A DNA stretch of 64,000 bases from Lelliottia sp. JS-SCA-14 (GCF_035593345.1 NZ_CP141606.1:1736001-1800000); one strand, 5' to 3'. Counted from the first letter of the stretch, positions 53,203-60,864 are shown. Program-made: numbers and translations. The notes: generated from the letters alone by a model not told the origin.

Positions 53203-54831
53203 ATGAAATCAGCATCACGCACTCACTTTACACTCTCTTTACTGACGGCAGGGATCTTGTGCGCCAGCACAACGGCCTGGGCCGCCAGTGTGCCGGCAGG
53301 AACACAACTGGCAGAGAAGCAGGAACTGGTCAGGAATAACGGCAGTGAGCCGGCATCGCTCGATCCGCACAAAGTCGAAAGCGATGTCGAATTCAATATT
53401 ATCAGTGATTTGTTCGAAGGGCTGGTTCGCGTATCGCCAGCGGGCGAGATAGAGCCGCGCCTCGCGGAGAAATGGGAGAACAAGGACAATACCGTCTGGA
53501 CTTTCCACCTGCGCCCTGGCATCACCTGGAGTGACGGCTCTGCGATAACCGCTCAGGATATTGTCTGGAGCTGGCAGCGTCTGGTTGATCCCAACACCGC
53601 GTCGCCGTACGCCAGCTATCCAGGCAACATGCACATTGTCAATGCAGCCGATATCGCTCAAGGCAAACAGAAGCCGGACACGCTCGGCGTGAAGGCGATT
53701 AACGACACCACCCTCGAAGTGACGCTGACGCAGCCGAATGCGGCATTTCTCGCCATGCTGGCGCACCCGTCGCTGGTGCCGGTCGATAAAGTGCTGATTG
53801 GCCGCTTCGGCGATAAATGGACCAAGCCGGAACATTTTGTCAGCAGCGGGGCCTATAAACTCTCGCAGTGGGTCGTGAACGAGCGCATCGTGGCGGAGCG
53901 CAACCCGCGCTACTGGGATAACGCTCACACGGTGATTAACAAGGTGACTTATCTGCCGATCACCTCTGAGGCCTCGGACGTGAACCGCTACAAAGCGGGT
54001 GAGATCGATATCGTCTATACGGTGCCGATCAACCAGTTTGCGCAGCTGAAGAAAACCCTCGGCTCAGAGCTGGATGTCTCCCCGCAGCTCGCCACCTATT
54101 ATTACGAATTCAACACCACCCGACCGCCGTTCAACGATGTGCGCGTGCGTAAGGCGCTGAACATGGCGCTGGATAAGGACATCATCGCCGAGAAAGTGTT
54201 AGGGCAGGGGCAACGCCCGGCGTGGTTAATCAGTCAGCCGGATATCGGTGGGGTGAAACTTCATGCGCCGGAATACGCCAGCTGGCCGATGGATAAACGC
54301 ATCGCGGAAGCCAAAAAGCTGCTGAACGAAGCCGGATTCAACGACTCGCATCCGCTCAGTTTCAATCTGCTCTATAACACCTCGGAATCGCACCAGCGCA
54401 TCGCCATTGCAGCGAGTTCGATGTGGAAGAAAAACCTCGGCGTGGAAGCGAAGCTGCAAAACCAGGAGTGGAAAACCATGCTCGATACCATGCATACGCA
54501 TAACTTCGATGCCGTGCGCTACGCCTGGATTGCCGATTACGACGATGCCGCGACCTTCCTGAATAACTTCCGCACCGGCGACAGCGAAAACACCAGCCAG
54601 TACAGCAACCCGGCCTATGACAAAGCGCTGGTGGATGCGGCAAAAGCCAAAACCACCGAGGAGCGCGGCAAGTATTACCAGCAGGCAGAAGACCTGTTAG
54701 GCCAGGATGTGCCCGCCATTCCGGTGTATCACTACGTTCGCACGCATTTGATCAAGCCTTGGGTGGGTGGATTTACACCGGATAAACTGGGGTACTACTT
54801 CACGAAGGACATGTACATCAAAAAGCATTAA
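53203..54831 (+). CDS. Orphan OppA/MppA-family peptide-binding protein
   Basis: This is a periplasmic solute-binding protein of the OppA/MppA group (SBP family 5). The 542 residues begin with a signal peptide (about 1-28, ending TTAWAA). They keep family landmarks: LAEKQELVRNNGSEPASLDP, DLFEGLVR, YNTSESHQRIAIAASSMWKK and a C-terminal MYIKKH. It is as close to E. coli MppA as to OppA by eye, so the symbol is left open. No permease or ATPase gene lies nearby; it presumably feeds the main Opp importer with peptides or murein tripeptide. AAGGCG precedes the ATG. It is absent from this spot in E. coli K-12. Confidence 0.88.
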   Translation: MKSASRTHFTLSLLTAGILCASTTAWAASVPAGTQLAEKQELVRNNGSEPASLDPHKVESDVEFNIISDLFEGLVRVSPAGEIEPRLAEKWENKDNTVWTFHLRPGITWSDGSAITAQDIVWSWQRLVDPNTASPYASYPGNMHIVNAADIAQGKQKPDTLGVKAINDTTLEVTLTQPNAAFLAMLAHPSLVPVDKVLIGRFGDKWTKPEHFVSSGAYKLSQWVVNERIVAERNPRYWDNAHTVINKVTYLPITSEASDVNRYKAGEIDIVYTVPINQFAQLKKTLGSELDVSPQLATYYYEFNTTRPPFNDVRVRKALNMALDKDIIAEKVLGQGQRPAWLISQPDIGGVKLHAPEYASWPMDKRIAEAKKLLNEAGFNDSHPLSFNLLYNTSESHQRIAIAASSMWKKNLGVEAKLQNQEWKTMLDTMHTHNFDAVRYAWIADYDDAATFLNNFRTGDSENTSQYSNPAYDKALVDAAKAKTTEERGKYYQQAEDLLGQDVPAIPVYHYVRTHLIKPWVGGFTPDKLGYYFTKDMYIKKH

Positions 54832-54976
54832 GCCTGAAACAGGCGATTTTATGCTGACAAAATAGTCAATGCGTTGTTATTTCAACCGATTAACATCAAT
54901 TTGGCTATTTTTGAAGCAAACGATCACATTGATGCTTTACACGAAGTTCGGAGGTGTTTATAGTGCGCCCCATACC

Positions 54977-55064
54977 GGAAGCGTGGCCGAGCGGTTGAAG
55001 GCACCGGTCTTGAAAACCGGCGACCCGAAAGGGTTCTAGAGTTCGAATCTCTACGCTTCCGCCA
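54977..55064 (+). tRNA. serT: tRNA-Ser (anticodon UGA)
   Basis: An 88-base class II tRNA with encoded CCA. The acceptor stem GGAAGCG pairs with CGCTTCC. The anticodon stem CCGGT/ACCGG encloses CTTGAAA with TGA at 55011-55013, so it reads UCA. The long variable arm and GTTCGAATC T-loop are present. Location after yccA and sequence match E. coli serT. Confidence 0.97.
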
Positions 55065-55070
55065 AATACG

Positions 55071-55103
55071 AAACCCCAGTTCAGCAATGAACTGGGGTTT
55101 TTT
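55071..55103 (+). terminator. Rho-independent terminator after serT
   Basis: AAACCCCAGTTCA and TGAACTGGGGTTT form a 13-bp stem with a GCAA loop and a following T-run, 6 bp beyond the tRNA. Confidence 0.9.
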
Positions 55104-55308
55104 GCTTGGGCGGTCTCAACGCTCAATCGCGCGTCAGCCGGGAGCTGTATTTCCTTCATGGACGAACCAAATGAAAGTGTCTTCGCCGGGTGAACTGTAT
55201 GTGCAGGCCACAACTTTCACGCCGGAAGGGACAATCCTGTTGATTATTCCGGGTGTTCAATGCTGTTATCTCTCCAGCCACTCACACCTTATGTCAGGAA
55301 AATCATCA

Positions 55309-56004
55309 ATGAAAAAATGGCTTTTGCTCGCGGCGATACTCAGCCCACAAGCTTTCGCGGCTGCACCTTGTACACCAGACACCGCTCCCGGGGATTTATG
55401 TGAGGTGGCTATCGACCAGCTACGGCCCACTCAGGCGGGCATTGGTCAGCTGCAAGTGGATGAAGAGCAGAAAAAACTTGCGGATAAGAGCGCCAAAAAG
55501 CTCGAAAAGTACGCTGTTAAAAAAGAGATCCCGGTGGTGATATCTCCGCAGGGCGAGTACTGGCTGGTCGACAGGCACCATCTCACTCGCACCCTATGGC
55601 AACTGGGCGTGAAAAAGACCACGGTCAAAGTCATCGCGCATCTGCAGGATAAAGCCACCTTCTGGCCGCAGATGGAGAAAAACCACTGGGTGTGGCTGAA
55701 AAACGAAAAGGGGCAATCCATCACGCCGGAGCAACTGCCGAAGCGTATCGCCGATCTGCCTGATTATCCTTATCGTTCGCTTGCGGGCCTGTTGCAGGAC
55801 GAAGGCTATTTTGACAAGAAAAAGCAGGTCTATTTTGTTGAGTTTGCCTGGGCTAGTTGGCTCGGGGAAAAGATGGGCTGGCAGTCCGTCAATGCTGGCA
55901 ATCTGAAGGAGCGGCTAACCCAGGCAAAGACGCTTGCTTGTGAGCCGGATGCTAAAACGTTGCCTGGCTATCCCGGTGAGAAGTGTTTGGGCTCGGCAAT
56001 GTGA
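55309..56004 (+). CDS. Secreted ParB-like (ParBc_2) protein
   Basis: ATG 55309, with AGGAA 8 bp upstream, gives 231 residues with a signal peptide (MKKWLLLAAILSPQAFAAA). The mature part reads like the ParBc_2 family: VAIDQLRPTQAGIGQLQVDE near 35, then VDRHHLTRTLWQLGVK near 95. Two Cys near the N-terminus and two near the C-terminus suggest periplasmic disulfides. ParB-like domains can bind or cut nucleic acid, but no activity is known for this exported group. A longer in-frame start would lose the signal peptide. It lies just after serT and has its own terminator. The domain call is from memory. Confidence 0.72.
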   Translation: MKKWLLLAAILSPQAFAAAPCTPDTAPGDLCEVAIDQLRPTQAGIGQLQVDEEQKKLADKSAKKLEKYAVKKEIPVVISPQGEYWLVDRHHLTRTLWQLGVKKTTVKVIAHLQDKATFWPQMEKNHWVWLKNEKGQSITPEQLPKRIADLPDYPYRSLAGLLQDEGYFDKKKQVYFVEFAWASWLGEKMGWQSVNAGNLKERLTQAKTLACEPDAKTLPGYPGEKCLGSAM

Positions 56005-56024
56005 AGCAGTGCGGGATGCCTGCG

Positions 56025-56059
56025 AAAAAAGGGGTTACCGAAAGGTAACCCCTTTTTTT
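56025..56059. terminator. Bidirectional terminator between parB-like and mgtE-like genes
   Basis: GGGGTTACC and GGTAACCCC pair around GAAA, with A6 before and T7 after the stem, so both converging genes are served. Confidence 0.9.
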
Positions 56060-56092
56060 GGCTTTATTTTCTTTGTTCAGGCTACAAACCTG

Positions 56093-57094
56093 TCACTCCA
56101 GACCCAGCGTGTACTGTGCAATCTTGAAATAGATAATCAGGCCTGTTCCGTCGATAAAGGTGGCGATAAACGGCGCGGATACCACGGCAGGGTCGATGCC
56201 ACAGCGTTTAAGCACCATCGGGATCACTGACGAGACAATGGCGCTCCACAGGGTAATGCACACCAGCGTCAGGCTGACGATAAGCGTAATGTCCATTCCA
56301 ATACCCATCATCCAGGCCCTCACACAGCCTGCCAGCCCGAGCGTAATGGCAATCATCACCGAGGTGGTCATCTCTTTACGCAGCACGCGCCCCAGATCTT
56401 TCAGGCCAACTTCACCCAGCGCCATCGCGCGGACCAGCGTTGAGGTAATCTGCGTGCCGCTGTTGCCGCCGGTGCCAATGAGCAATGGAATAAAGAACGC
56501 CAGTGCGATAGCGGATTCAAGCGCATCTTCAAAATGCTGAAGCACGGTGCTGGTGTAGGCCTCTGCGACGAACAGCAGCAGCAGCCAGACGGCACGTTTT
56601 TTCCAAAGCTGCACAGCGCTGGTCTCGAGGTAAGGCCGCTCCAGAGGCAGCGTAGCCCCCTGGCGCTGCGCATCTTCCGTCACGTCATCTTCCAGCAAAT
56701 GAGCAATTTCACGTTCGGTGAGACAACCCACCAGTTTCCCGTGGGTGACAACCGGTACCACGTCCACACCGGCATGGCTGAGTAGGGCGGCCACTTTTGC
56801 ACGCTCATCGTCGGGCTGAACCTGCAAAAACTGAGAAACCATCAGCGCGCTAACGGCCTGAACGGTATTCGCTTCCTGTAATAACGTTCTGACCGAAATC
56901 ATCCCGGCCAATCGACCATTATCTTCAATAAAAATATGCGTTGGAATATCGTCATCTTTTAATTGTGCGAAGAAATGTTCACGCGCTAGCGCGACACATA
57001 ATGACGCGTCAAGGACAATAAAATCCGTATTCATATATTGCGCGATGGCGCTGTCATTAAATGCAGGATTTGAATTATGGATGGTGTAAGACAT
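56093..57094 (-). CDS. MgtE-type Mg2+ transporter lacking the N domain
   Basis: This is a magnesium transporter/channel of the MgtE family. ATG 57094, with AAAGGGA upstream, gives 333 residues. Two CBS domains come first (about 12-130, for example IFIEDNGRLAGMISVRTLL). Five membrane helices follow, with GTGGNSGTQITSTLVRAMALGE near 215 (the GGNxGxQ pore motif) and SAPFIATFIDGTGLIIYF near the end, whose Asp matches the Mg2+-site Asp of MgtE. The superhelical N domain of about 130 residues found in typical MgtE is absent. The leader carries an M-box-like riboswitch. The gene is divergent from a dedA-like gene. Confidence 0.88.
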   Translation of the reverse strand: MSYTIHNSNPAFNDSAIAQYMNTDFIVLDASLCVALAREHFFAQLKDDDIPTHIFIEDNGRLAGMISVRTLLQEANTVQAVSALMVSQFLQVQPDDERAKVAALLSHAGVDVVPVVTHGKLVGCLTEREIAHLLEDDVTEDAQRQGATLPLERPYLETSAVQLWKKRAVWLLLLFVAEAYTSTVLQHFEDALESAIALAFFIPLLIGTGGNSGTQITSTLVRAMALGEVGLKDLGRVLRKEMTTSVMIAITLGLAGCVRAWMMGIGMDITLIVSLTLVCITLWSAIVSSVIPMVLKRCGIDPAVVSAPFIATFIDGTGLIIYFKIAQYTLGLE

Positions 57095-57164
57095 AGTGAA
57101 TTCCCTTTGAATATAATTATCTCTCAGGGGCGAGCAAGACAGGGCATGTCGAAGAGGAGATCCC

Positions 57165-57317
57165 CACGTCCTGGGTTCAGCACTGTACACCGTATCCCCG
57201 AAGGGAAGTTATACTGACAAAGCCTTGATTCGACAGTGCCTGTTTTACCCTGTGTAGTTTCTCTCGAAACCACCAGAGCGATAACGTGTATTTGTACAGG
57301 AGCCTCGCCATAACGAG
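57165..57317 (-). ncRNA. M-box (ykoK) Mg2+ riboswitch in the mgtE-like leader
   Basis: Read on the minus strand, the leader starts CGTTATGGCGAGGCTCCTGT (57315-57296), close to the Firmicute M-box 5' core. It ends with a segment matching the 3' core, GTACAGTGCTGAACCCAGG (about 57188-57170). CTGTACA near the 5' end pairs over 7 bp with TGTACAG near the 3' end; B. subtilis has CTGTATG with CATACAG, so the pair co-varies. Further helices (GTGGTTTC/GAAACTAC, CCCTTCGGGG) fill the interior. Mg2+ binding by this class folds the leader and shuts expression. It lies about 70 bases upstream of the start; no T-run terminator is clear, so the output mechanism is open. Confidence 0.75.
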
Positions 57318-57482
57318 ATCGTAGTAAAACGGATGAGATAATACGCGAGTTTTTAAATACTGCTTTAAAATATCAATAATGTTGATGAACGGTTTAGGTT
57401 GAATATATTTAATCGGCGTTGAGGTTTTATTTAATTTATTTCATTTTAAATAGCAGATTCACCTTTCAAAAGAGGCGTCGCG
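57318..57482. other. Divergent promoter region, mgtE-like / dedA-like
   Basis: This AT-rich 165-bp spacer has no gene. TATTAT (57343-57338, minus strand) could be the -10 for the riboswitch leader. Confidence 0.4.
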
Positions 57483-57986
57483 ATGGAATGGCTCAATAAT
57501 CTGCTTAATCATTTTGCACACTATCCGACGCAGCTGTTCGCCTTGCTGGCGGTCATGGCGTTCTGCAAATCAACGGTTTTCGTCTCCTCCATTTTGCCGC
57601 CTGCCTCGCTGATGTTGCTGGGTGGGATTACCCTGAGTCAGGCAACGCTTTCGCCTGTGCTGGCCTGGCTTGCCGTAACGACGGGCGCGATGGGCGGCTC
57701 CGTGTTGAATTACCATTTGGGGCAGCTCATGGGCAATACGCGGATGATGATGCGCCTGAGTGCAAAACACGCCGATCGCTTTTTACGCGTCCAGCATCAG
57801 TTAGAGAAAAACAGCGTGGCGGTGTTGTTCACTGCCCGTTTTCTGGCGGTGCTGCGCTACATCGTCCCGCTGGCGGCGGGGATGCTGAGCGTGAATGCAG
57901 GGAAGGTTTACGCGGTGAGTCTGCTCTCTGCCACCGTCTGGGCGGCGCTGTATGTCGGCGCGGCGACCGGCATCAGCGCCTTGTAA
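57483..57986 (+). CDS. Short DedA-family membrane protein
   Basis: The 167 residues resemble DedA/SNARE-associated (VTT) membrane proteins. The helix-loop pattern and the central F.ARFLAVLRYIVPLAAGM segment (near 119-138, with the conserved Arg residues) are typical. Longer DedA proteins have about 200-220 residues, so this is a short form. The family flips lipid carriers or supports proton-motive-force homeostasis, but nothing here fixes a role. AGAGGCG precedes ATG 57483. It is divergent from the mgtE-like gene and convergent with the cyclase gene (2-bp gap). Confidence 0.8.
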   Translation: MEWLNNLLNHFAHYPTQLFALLAVMAFCKSTVFVSSILPPASLMLLGGITLSQATLSPVLAWLAVTTGAMGGSVLNYHLGQLMGNTRMMMRLSAKHADRFLRVQHQLEKNSVAVLFTARFLAVLRYIVPLAAGMLSVNAGKVYAVSLLSATVWAALYVGAATGISAL

Positions 57987-57988
57987 AC

Positions 57989-59506
57989 TCACTGGCGGTC
58001 TTCGTATTTGCTGCGCTTATGCTGATACAGCAGCTCATCCGCCTTCAGCATCGCCACTTCCAGCGTATCGCCAGCGTGCATCTGGTAACTTCCCCAGGAG
58101 AACGCCACCATTTTTTCCGTATCGATGGTCTGGAGATAACCCTGAACGCGCGTAATCACATCCCGCGAACGGGCCAGATTATTATCGATAAGAATCAAAC
58201 AGAACTCGTCGCCGCCGAGGCGGATCCCGTAATCGCTCTTACGGATCGACTGCGTCAGCGCGAGTCCCAGAGACTGGATCGCCTTATCGCCCATATGATG
58301 GCCTAAGGTGTCGTTGATTCTTTTCAGCCCGTCGCTGTCGATGGCAATCACCGTGACCGGAATATTTCTTTCCACTAAAGACTGAATTTTCTGGTTCAGT
58401 TCGCCGGTAATCACTTTGCGGTTATACAGCCCGGTCATCGCATCGGTCACGTTGTCGCGCGAGAGCGATTTCTGACGGATAAACTGCTGGCGGGCGTAGC
58501 GAACCAGCAGCCAGGTGGTTAATACGTAAAGCAAAATCAGCCAGATATTCGCAATCACCACGTAGATGGCATCGAGCTTTCCATGCAGGGTGTAATACTG
58601 CGTCATATCATCCTGATAGTTAATCGCATCCCGCGATTTCACTACAGGCTCGTGGAAGATAATATTCCCCCCCGTCGTATTATCGGTGACATAGAGGGAA
58701 AGGAATTTCCACAATAACGGGCGATCAGGGGTGACAAATGATGTCGCCAGATCGTGAATATTGATATCGGTAATCAGCAGTCCTTTGATTTTTCCGCCAA
58801 GAAATACCGGCGTAATCATGCTGATAATATTTTGTCGGGTATAGCCGTCCGTATAAATGTGCGAGACGATATTCTCACCGTGGATCAGGTCCTCCAGCGC
58901 GTTATCATCAATGGTAATAGTGTGCGCGCTGCGGACAATATTGACGCCATCTTTATCGGCCACCAGCCAGTTGCTGAACGCATAATCAAAGGTATTCACC
59001 AGATGGTTGATGTAAATATAGTTGTGCGCGAGGTCGATGTAATAGCGGGTGTTGTTGAAGGTATAGCCCGTATAGTTGGAAAAGGTGTACTTCGATGACG
59101 CCGCGGTCTCGGTTTGATTCACCACGGGCAGCGCAGGCACATCGCGGCTCCAGGCTTCGCAGTCGGGATTTCGTGTCTGAAGCGTACCCTCCAGGTTAAC
59201 GATGGTTCTTGCCACCAGATTAAACCCGGAAATGGCTCCGACCTTTTCAATATGCTCGCAGAGTAATTTGGCTTTTTCCTCGCCATTCACACCAGAGGCT
59301 GCCTGTTTAGAGAAGGCGCGGGATAAGCGAAAGGCAATATCCTGATTGATGAACTCTTCATGGAAAAGCGCTGACTTGCCATTCTCGGCAATATAGCCCA
59401 TATAATTTTGAAGATTTCTCACTTCATGTGAAATCAAGGTGGCGAATATTGACGTTGTGCAAACAATAATAAATATCGTTGCAGTGATATATTTACGTTG
59501 TGACAA
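57989..59506 (-). CDS. DgcJ-like membrane diguanylate cyclase
   Basis: This protein makes the second messenger c-di-GMP. From TTG 59506, preceded by AAGGGAG, it has 505 residues. It has a first helix (about 8-24), a periplasmic sensor of about 310 residues, a second helix (near 355-375, VIANIWLILLYVLTTWLLV) and a GGDEF domain. The catalytic RLGGDEF has GGDEF at 431-435, and an RxxD product-inhibition site (RKSD) lies five residues before it. The sensor (RPLLWKFLSLYVTDN, TPVFLGGKIKGLLITDIN) resembles E. coli DgcJ (YeaJ). The start is uncertain because no ATG lies near the ribosome site. A strong inverted repeat lies upstream. Confidence 0.87.
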   Translation of the reverse strand: MSQRKYITATIFIIVCTTSIFATLISHEVRNLQNYMGYIAENGKSALFHEEFINQDIAFRLSRAFSKQAASGVNGEEKAKLLCEHIEKVGAISGFNLVARTIVNLEGTLQTRNPDCEAWSRDVPALPVVNQTETAASSKYTFSNYTGYTFNNTRYYIDLAHNYIYINHLVNTFDYAFSNWLVADKDGVNIVRSAHTITIDDNALEDLIHGENIVSHIYTDGYTRQNIISMITPVFLGGKIKGLLITDINIHDLATSFVTPDRPLLWKFLSLYVTDNTTGGNIIFHEPVVKSRDAINYQDDMTQYYTLHGKLDAIYVVIANIWLILLYVLTTWLLVRYARQQFIRQKSLSRDNVTDAMTGLYNRKVITGELNQKIQSLVERNIPVTVIAIDSDGLKRINDTLGHHMGDKAIQSLGLALTQSIRKSDYGIRLGGDEFCLILIDNNLARSRDVITRVQGYLQTIDTEKMVAFSWGSYQMHAGDTLEVAMLKADELLYQHKRSKYEDRQ

Positions 59507-59588
59507 GATGGTTAACTCCCTTGTAAGACCACCTAAGATATTTCGCAAAGTATAGCACTGAAATGGACTATTATTGAGTGAAGTTATA

Positions 59589-59661
59589 TTTGTAATGCCA
59601 CAATCAGTCCGGGCGCTATATACCGGTGTAGCTTCAGTATATAGCGCTTTCGTATTACAAA
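59589..59661. repeat. Nested inverted repeat between cyclase and SDR genes
   Basis: An outer pair TTTGTAAT (59589-59596) / ATTACAAA (59654-59661) encloses an inner perfect 11-bp pair GCGCTATATAC / GTATATAGCGC (59613-59623 / 59637-59647). It overlaps the last codon of the SDR gene. It could be a cruciform, an operator for the cyclase gene, or an SDR terminator; there is no long T-run. Confidence 0.75.
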
Positions 59662-60404
59662 CTCCCGGTGCCACCGTCCACCAGCAGATCGATCCCAACC
59701 GTATAGCTGGACTCATCCGACGCCAGATAGATCGCCGCCTTCGCCAGCTCCGTCGGAGTGCCCATGCGCCCGAGCGGGACCAGGCTCGCGATATCGCCCT
59801 GCAGCGCCTTTTGCGCCTCTGCGCTCAGCCCCAGTTTATTCAGCGCCGGTGTTTCTACCGGGCCGGGGCTTAAGCCGTTGACGCGGATCCCACGCGGCAA
59901 CAGTTCCGCAGAAAGCGTGCGCGCCAGGGAGAGCAGACCCGCCTTGCTGGCGGCATACACGCTGCTGGTGGGCAGGCCGATCCGCGCGCTCACCGAGCCG
60001 CATAAAATCACCGACGAGGGGTTGTTCAGCAGCGGCAGCAGCGCCTGAACCAAAAAGAAGGGGCCTTTGAGATTGATGCCCATCAGCCGATCCCACGCTT
60101 CCTCGCGCCACTCCTCGATAAGCCCGTGTGTCACATCTCCGGCGTTGACAAACACCGCATCCAGCCGCGGCCAGCGTGAGGAGAGGGTGTCTGCCAGCTG
60201 TTGCTGCGCAGAAATATCCCCCGCGTCGGCGGCAATCACCCAGGCGTTATCGCCCAGCACCCGTTGCGCCTCGGCCAGGGTTTCCGGGTTACGTCCGGTC
60301 ACAACCACATGCGCCCCTTCGGCGATAAACTCCTGCGCCGTCGCCAGACCGATGCCGCTGGTGCCACCCGTAATAAGCGTATATTTACCTGTTAAACGAC
60401 CCAT
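59655..60404 (-). CDS. Short-chain dehydrogenase/reductase (SDR)
   Basis: This is a classical SDR oxidoreductase of unknown substrate. ATG 60404, preceded by AGGAG, gives 249 residues. The nucleotide-binding TGGTSGIG is near residues 12-19, and VTGRNPETL near 37 suggests NADP. The catalytic triad is in CGSVSA (Ser) and YAASKAG (Tyr, Lys). The C-terminal LLVDGGTGSL is typical. An in-frame extension upstream crosses the promoter and is rejected. It is divergent from an HxlR regulator, a common pairing in which the regulator controls the oxidoreductase in response to electrophiles or oxidants. Confidence 0.9.
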   Translation of the reverse strand: MGRLTGKYTLITGGTSGIGLATAQEFIAEGAHVVVTGRNPETLAEAQRVLGDNAWVIAADAGDISAQQQLADTLSSRWPRLDAVFVNAGDVTHGLIEEWREEAWDRLMGINLKGPFFLVQALLPLLNNPSSVILCGSVSARIGLPTSSVYAASKAGLLSLARTLSAELLPRGIRVNGLSPGPVETPALNKLGLSAEAQKALQGDIASLVPLGRMGTPTELAKAAIYLASDESSYTVGIDLLVDGGTGSL

Positions 60405-60447
60405 GGTTAGCTCCTGAAAAGTCACTGGAGAAAGCACTATAGAAACG

Positions 60448-60486
60448 TTAGTATCCAAAAGAAACCAGGTACCATTTGGATACTAA
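60448..60486. promoter_or_regulatory. Inverted-repeat operator for the HxlR regulator
   Basis: A perfect 12-bp inverted repeat, TTAGTATCCAAA (60448-60459) and TTTGGATACTAA (60475-60486), has a 15-bp spacer. It sits in the 100-bp divergent region between the SDR and hxlR-type genes. GTATCC/GGATAC half-sites and two-fold symmetry suit a dimeric winged-helix regulator. Confidence 0.75.
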
Positions 60487-60504
60487 TGAGGCGAAGGGTG
60501 TGCA

Positions 60505-60864
60505 ATGGCGGAAAGACTCGAAACCACCTGTGAAAAAAATTCTGCGACCGAATCCTGCCCGATGACGCAGTTTGTCAATCTGATCTCGGGCAAATGGGCG
60601 ATCCCGATCCTGTACCGGCTGATCGTCCTCAACGCCCCGGTGCGCTTTGGCGATCTGCTCCGCGCCGCGGCACCCATTACCCAGAAAGAACTGACCAAAC
60701 AGCTGCGCTTATTTGAACAGCGCGGACTGGTCTCGCGCACGATCTATCCGGAGATCCCGCCGCGCGTGGAATATCAGATAACGGATTTAGGACTGACGCT
60801 ACAGGGTGCGCTCTCCCCGCTGGCCGCCTGGATGCAAGAGTACGGCGACCAGCTGGAGCGGTAG
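60505..60864 (+). CDS. HxlR-family transcriptional regulator
   Basis: A 119-residue winged helix-turn-helix regulator of the HxlR/DUF24 family. [25 protein letters not shown] (residues about 27-51) and ITQKELTKQLRLFEQRGLV form the core and recognition helix, and YQITDLGLTL is the wing end. The Cys in ESCPM near residue 18 matches the conserved redox-sensing Cys of YodB/QorR-type members. The divergent SDR and the inverted repeat upstream make local control of both genes likely. Confidence 0.9.
   Translation: MAERLETTCEKNSATESCPMTQFVNLISGKWAIPILYRLIVLNAPVRFGDLLRAAAPITQKELTKQLRLFEQRGLVSRTIYPEIPPRVEYQITDLGLTLQGALSPLAAWMQEYGDQLER

Noticed and set aside
55040..55064. serT 3' end as an integration (att) site
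   Set aside because: No second copy of the tRNA 3' end and no integrase gene were seen in the window; the tRNA is intact with its own terminator.
57095..57190. Upstream extension of the mgtE-like protein
   Set aside because: The extension translates the structured riboswitch leader, lacks a ribosome site, and is not MgtE-like; ATG 57094 has a good ribosome site.
59574..59873. Plus-strand open frame at the cyclase/SDR junction
   Set aside because: It runs through the inverted repeat and antisense to the SDR gene with no domain or ribosome site.
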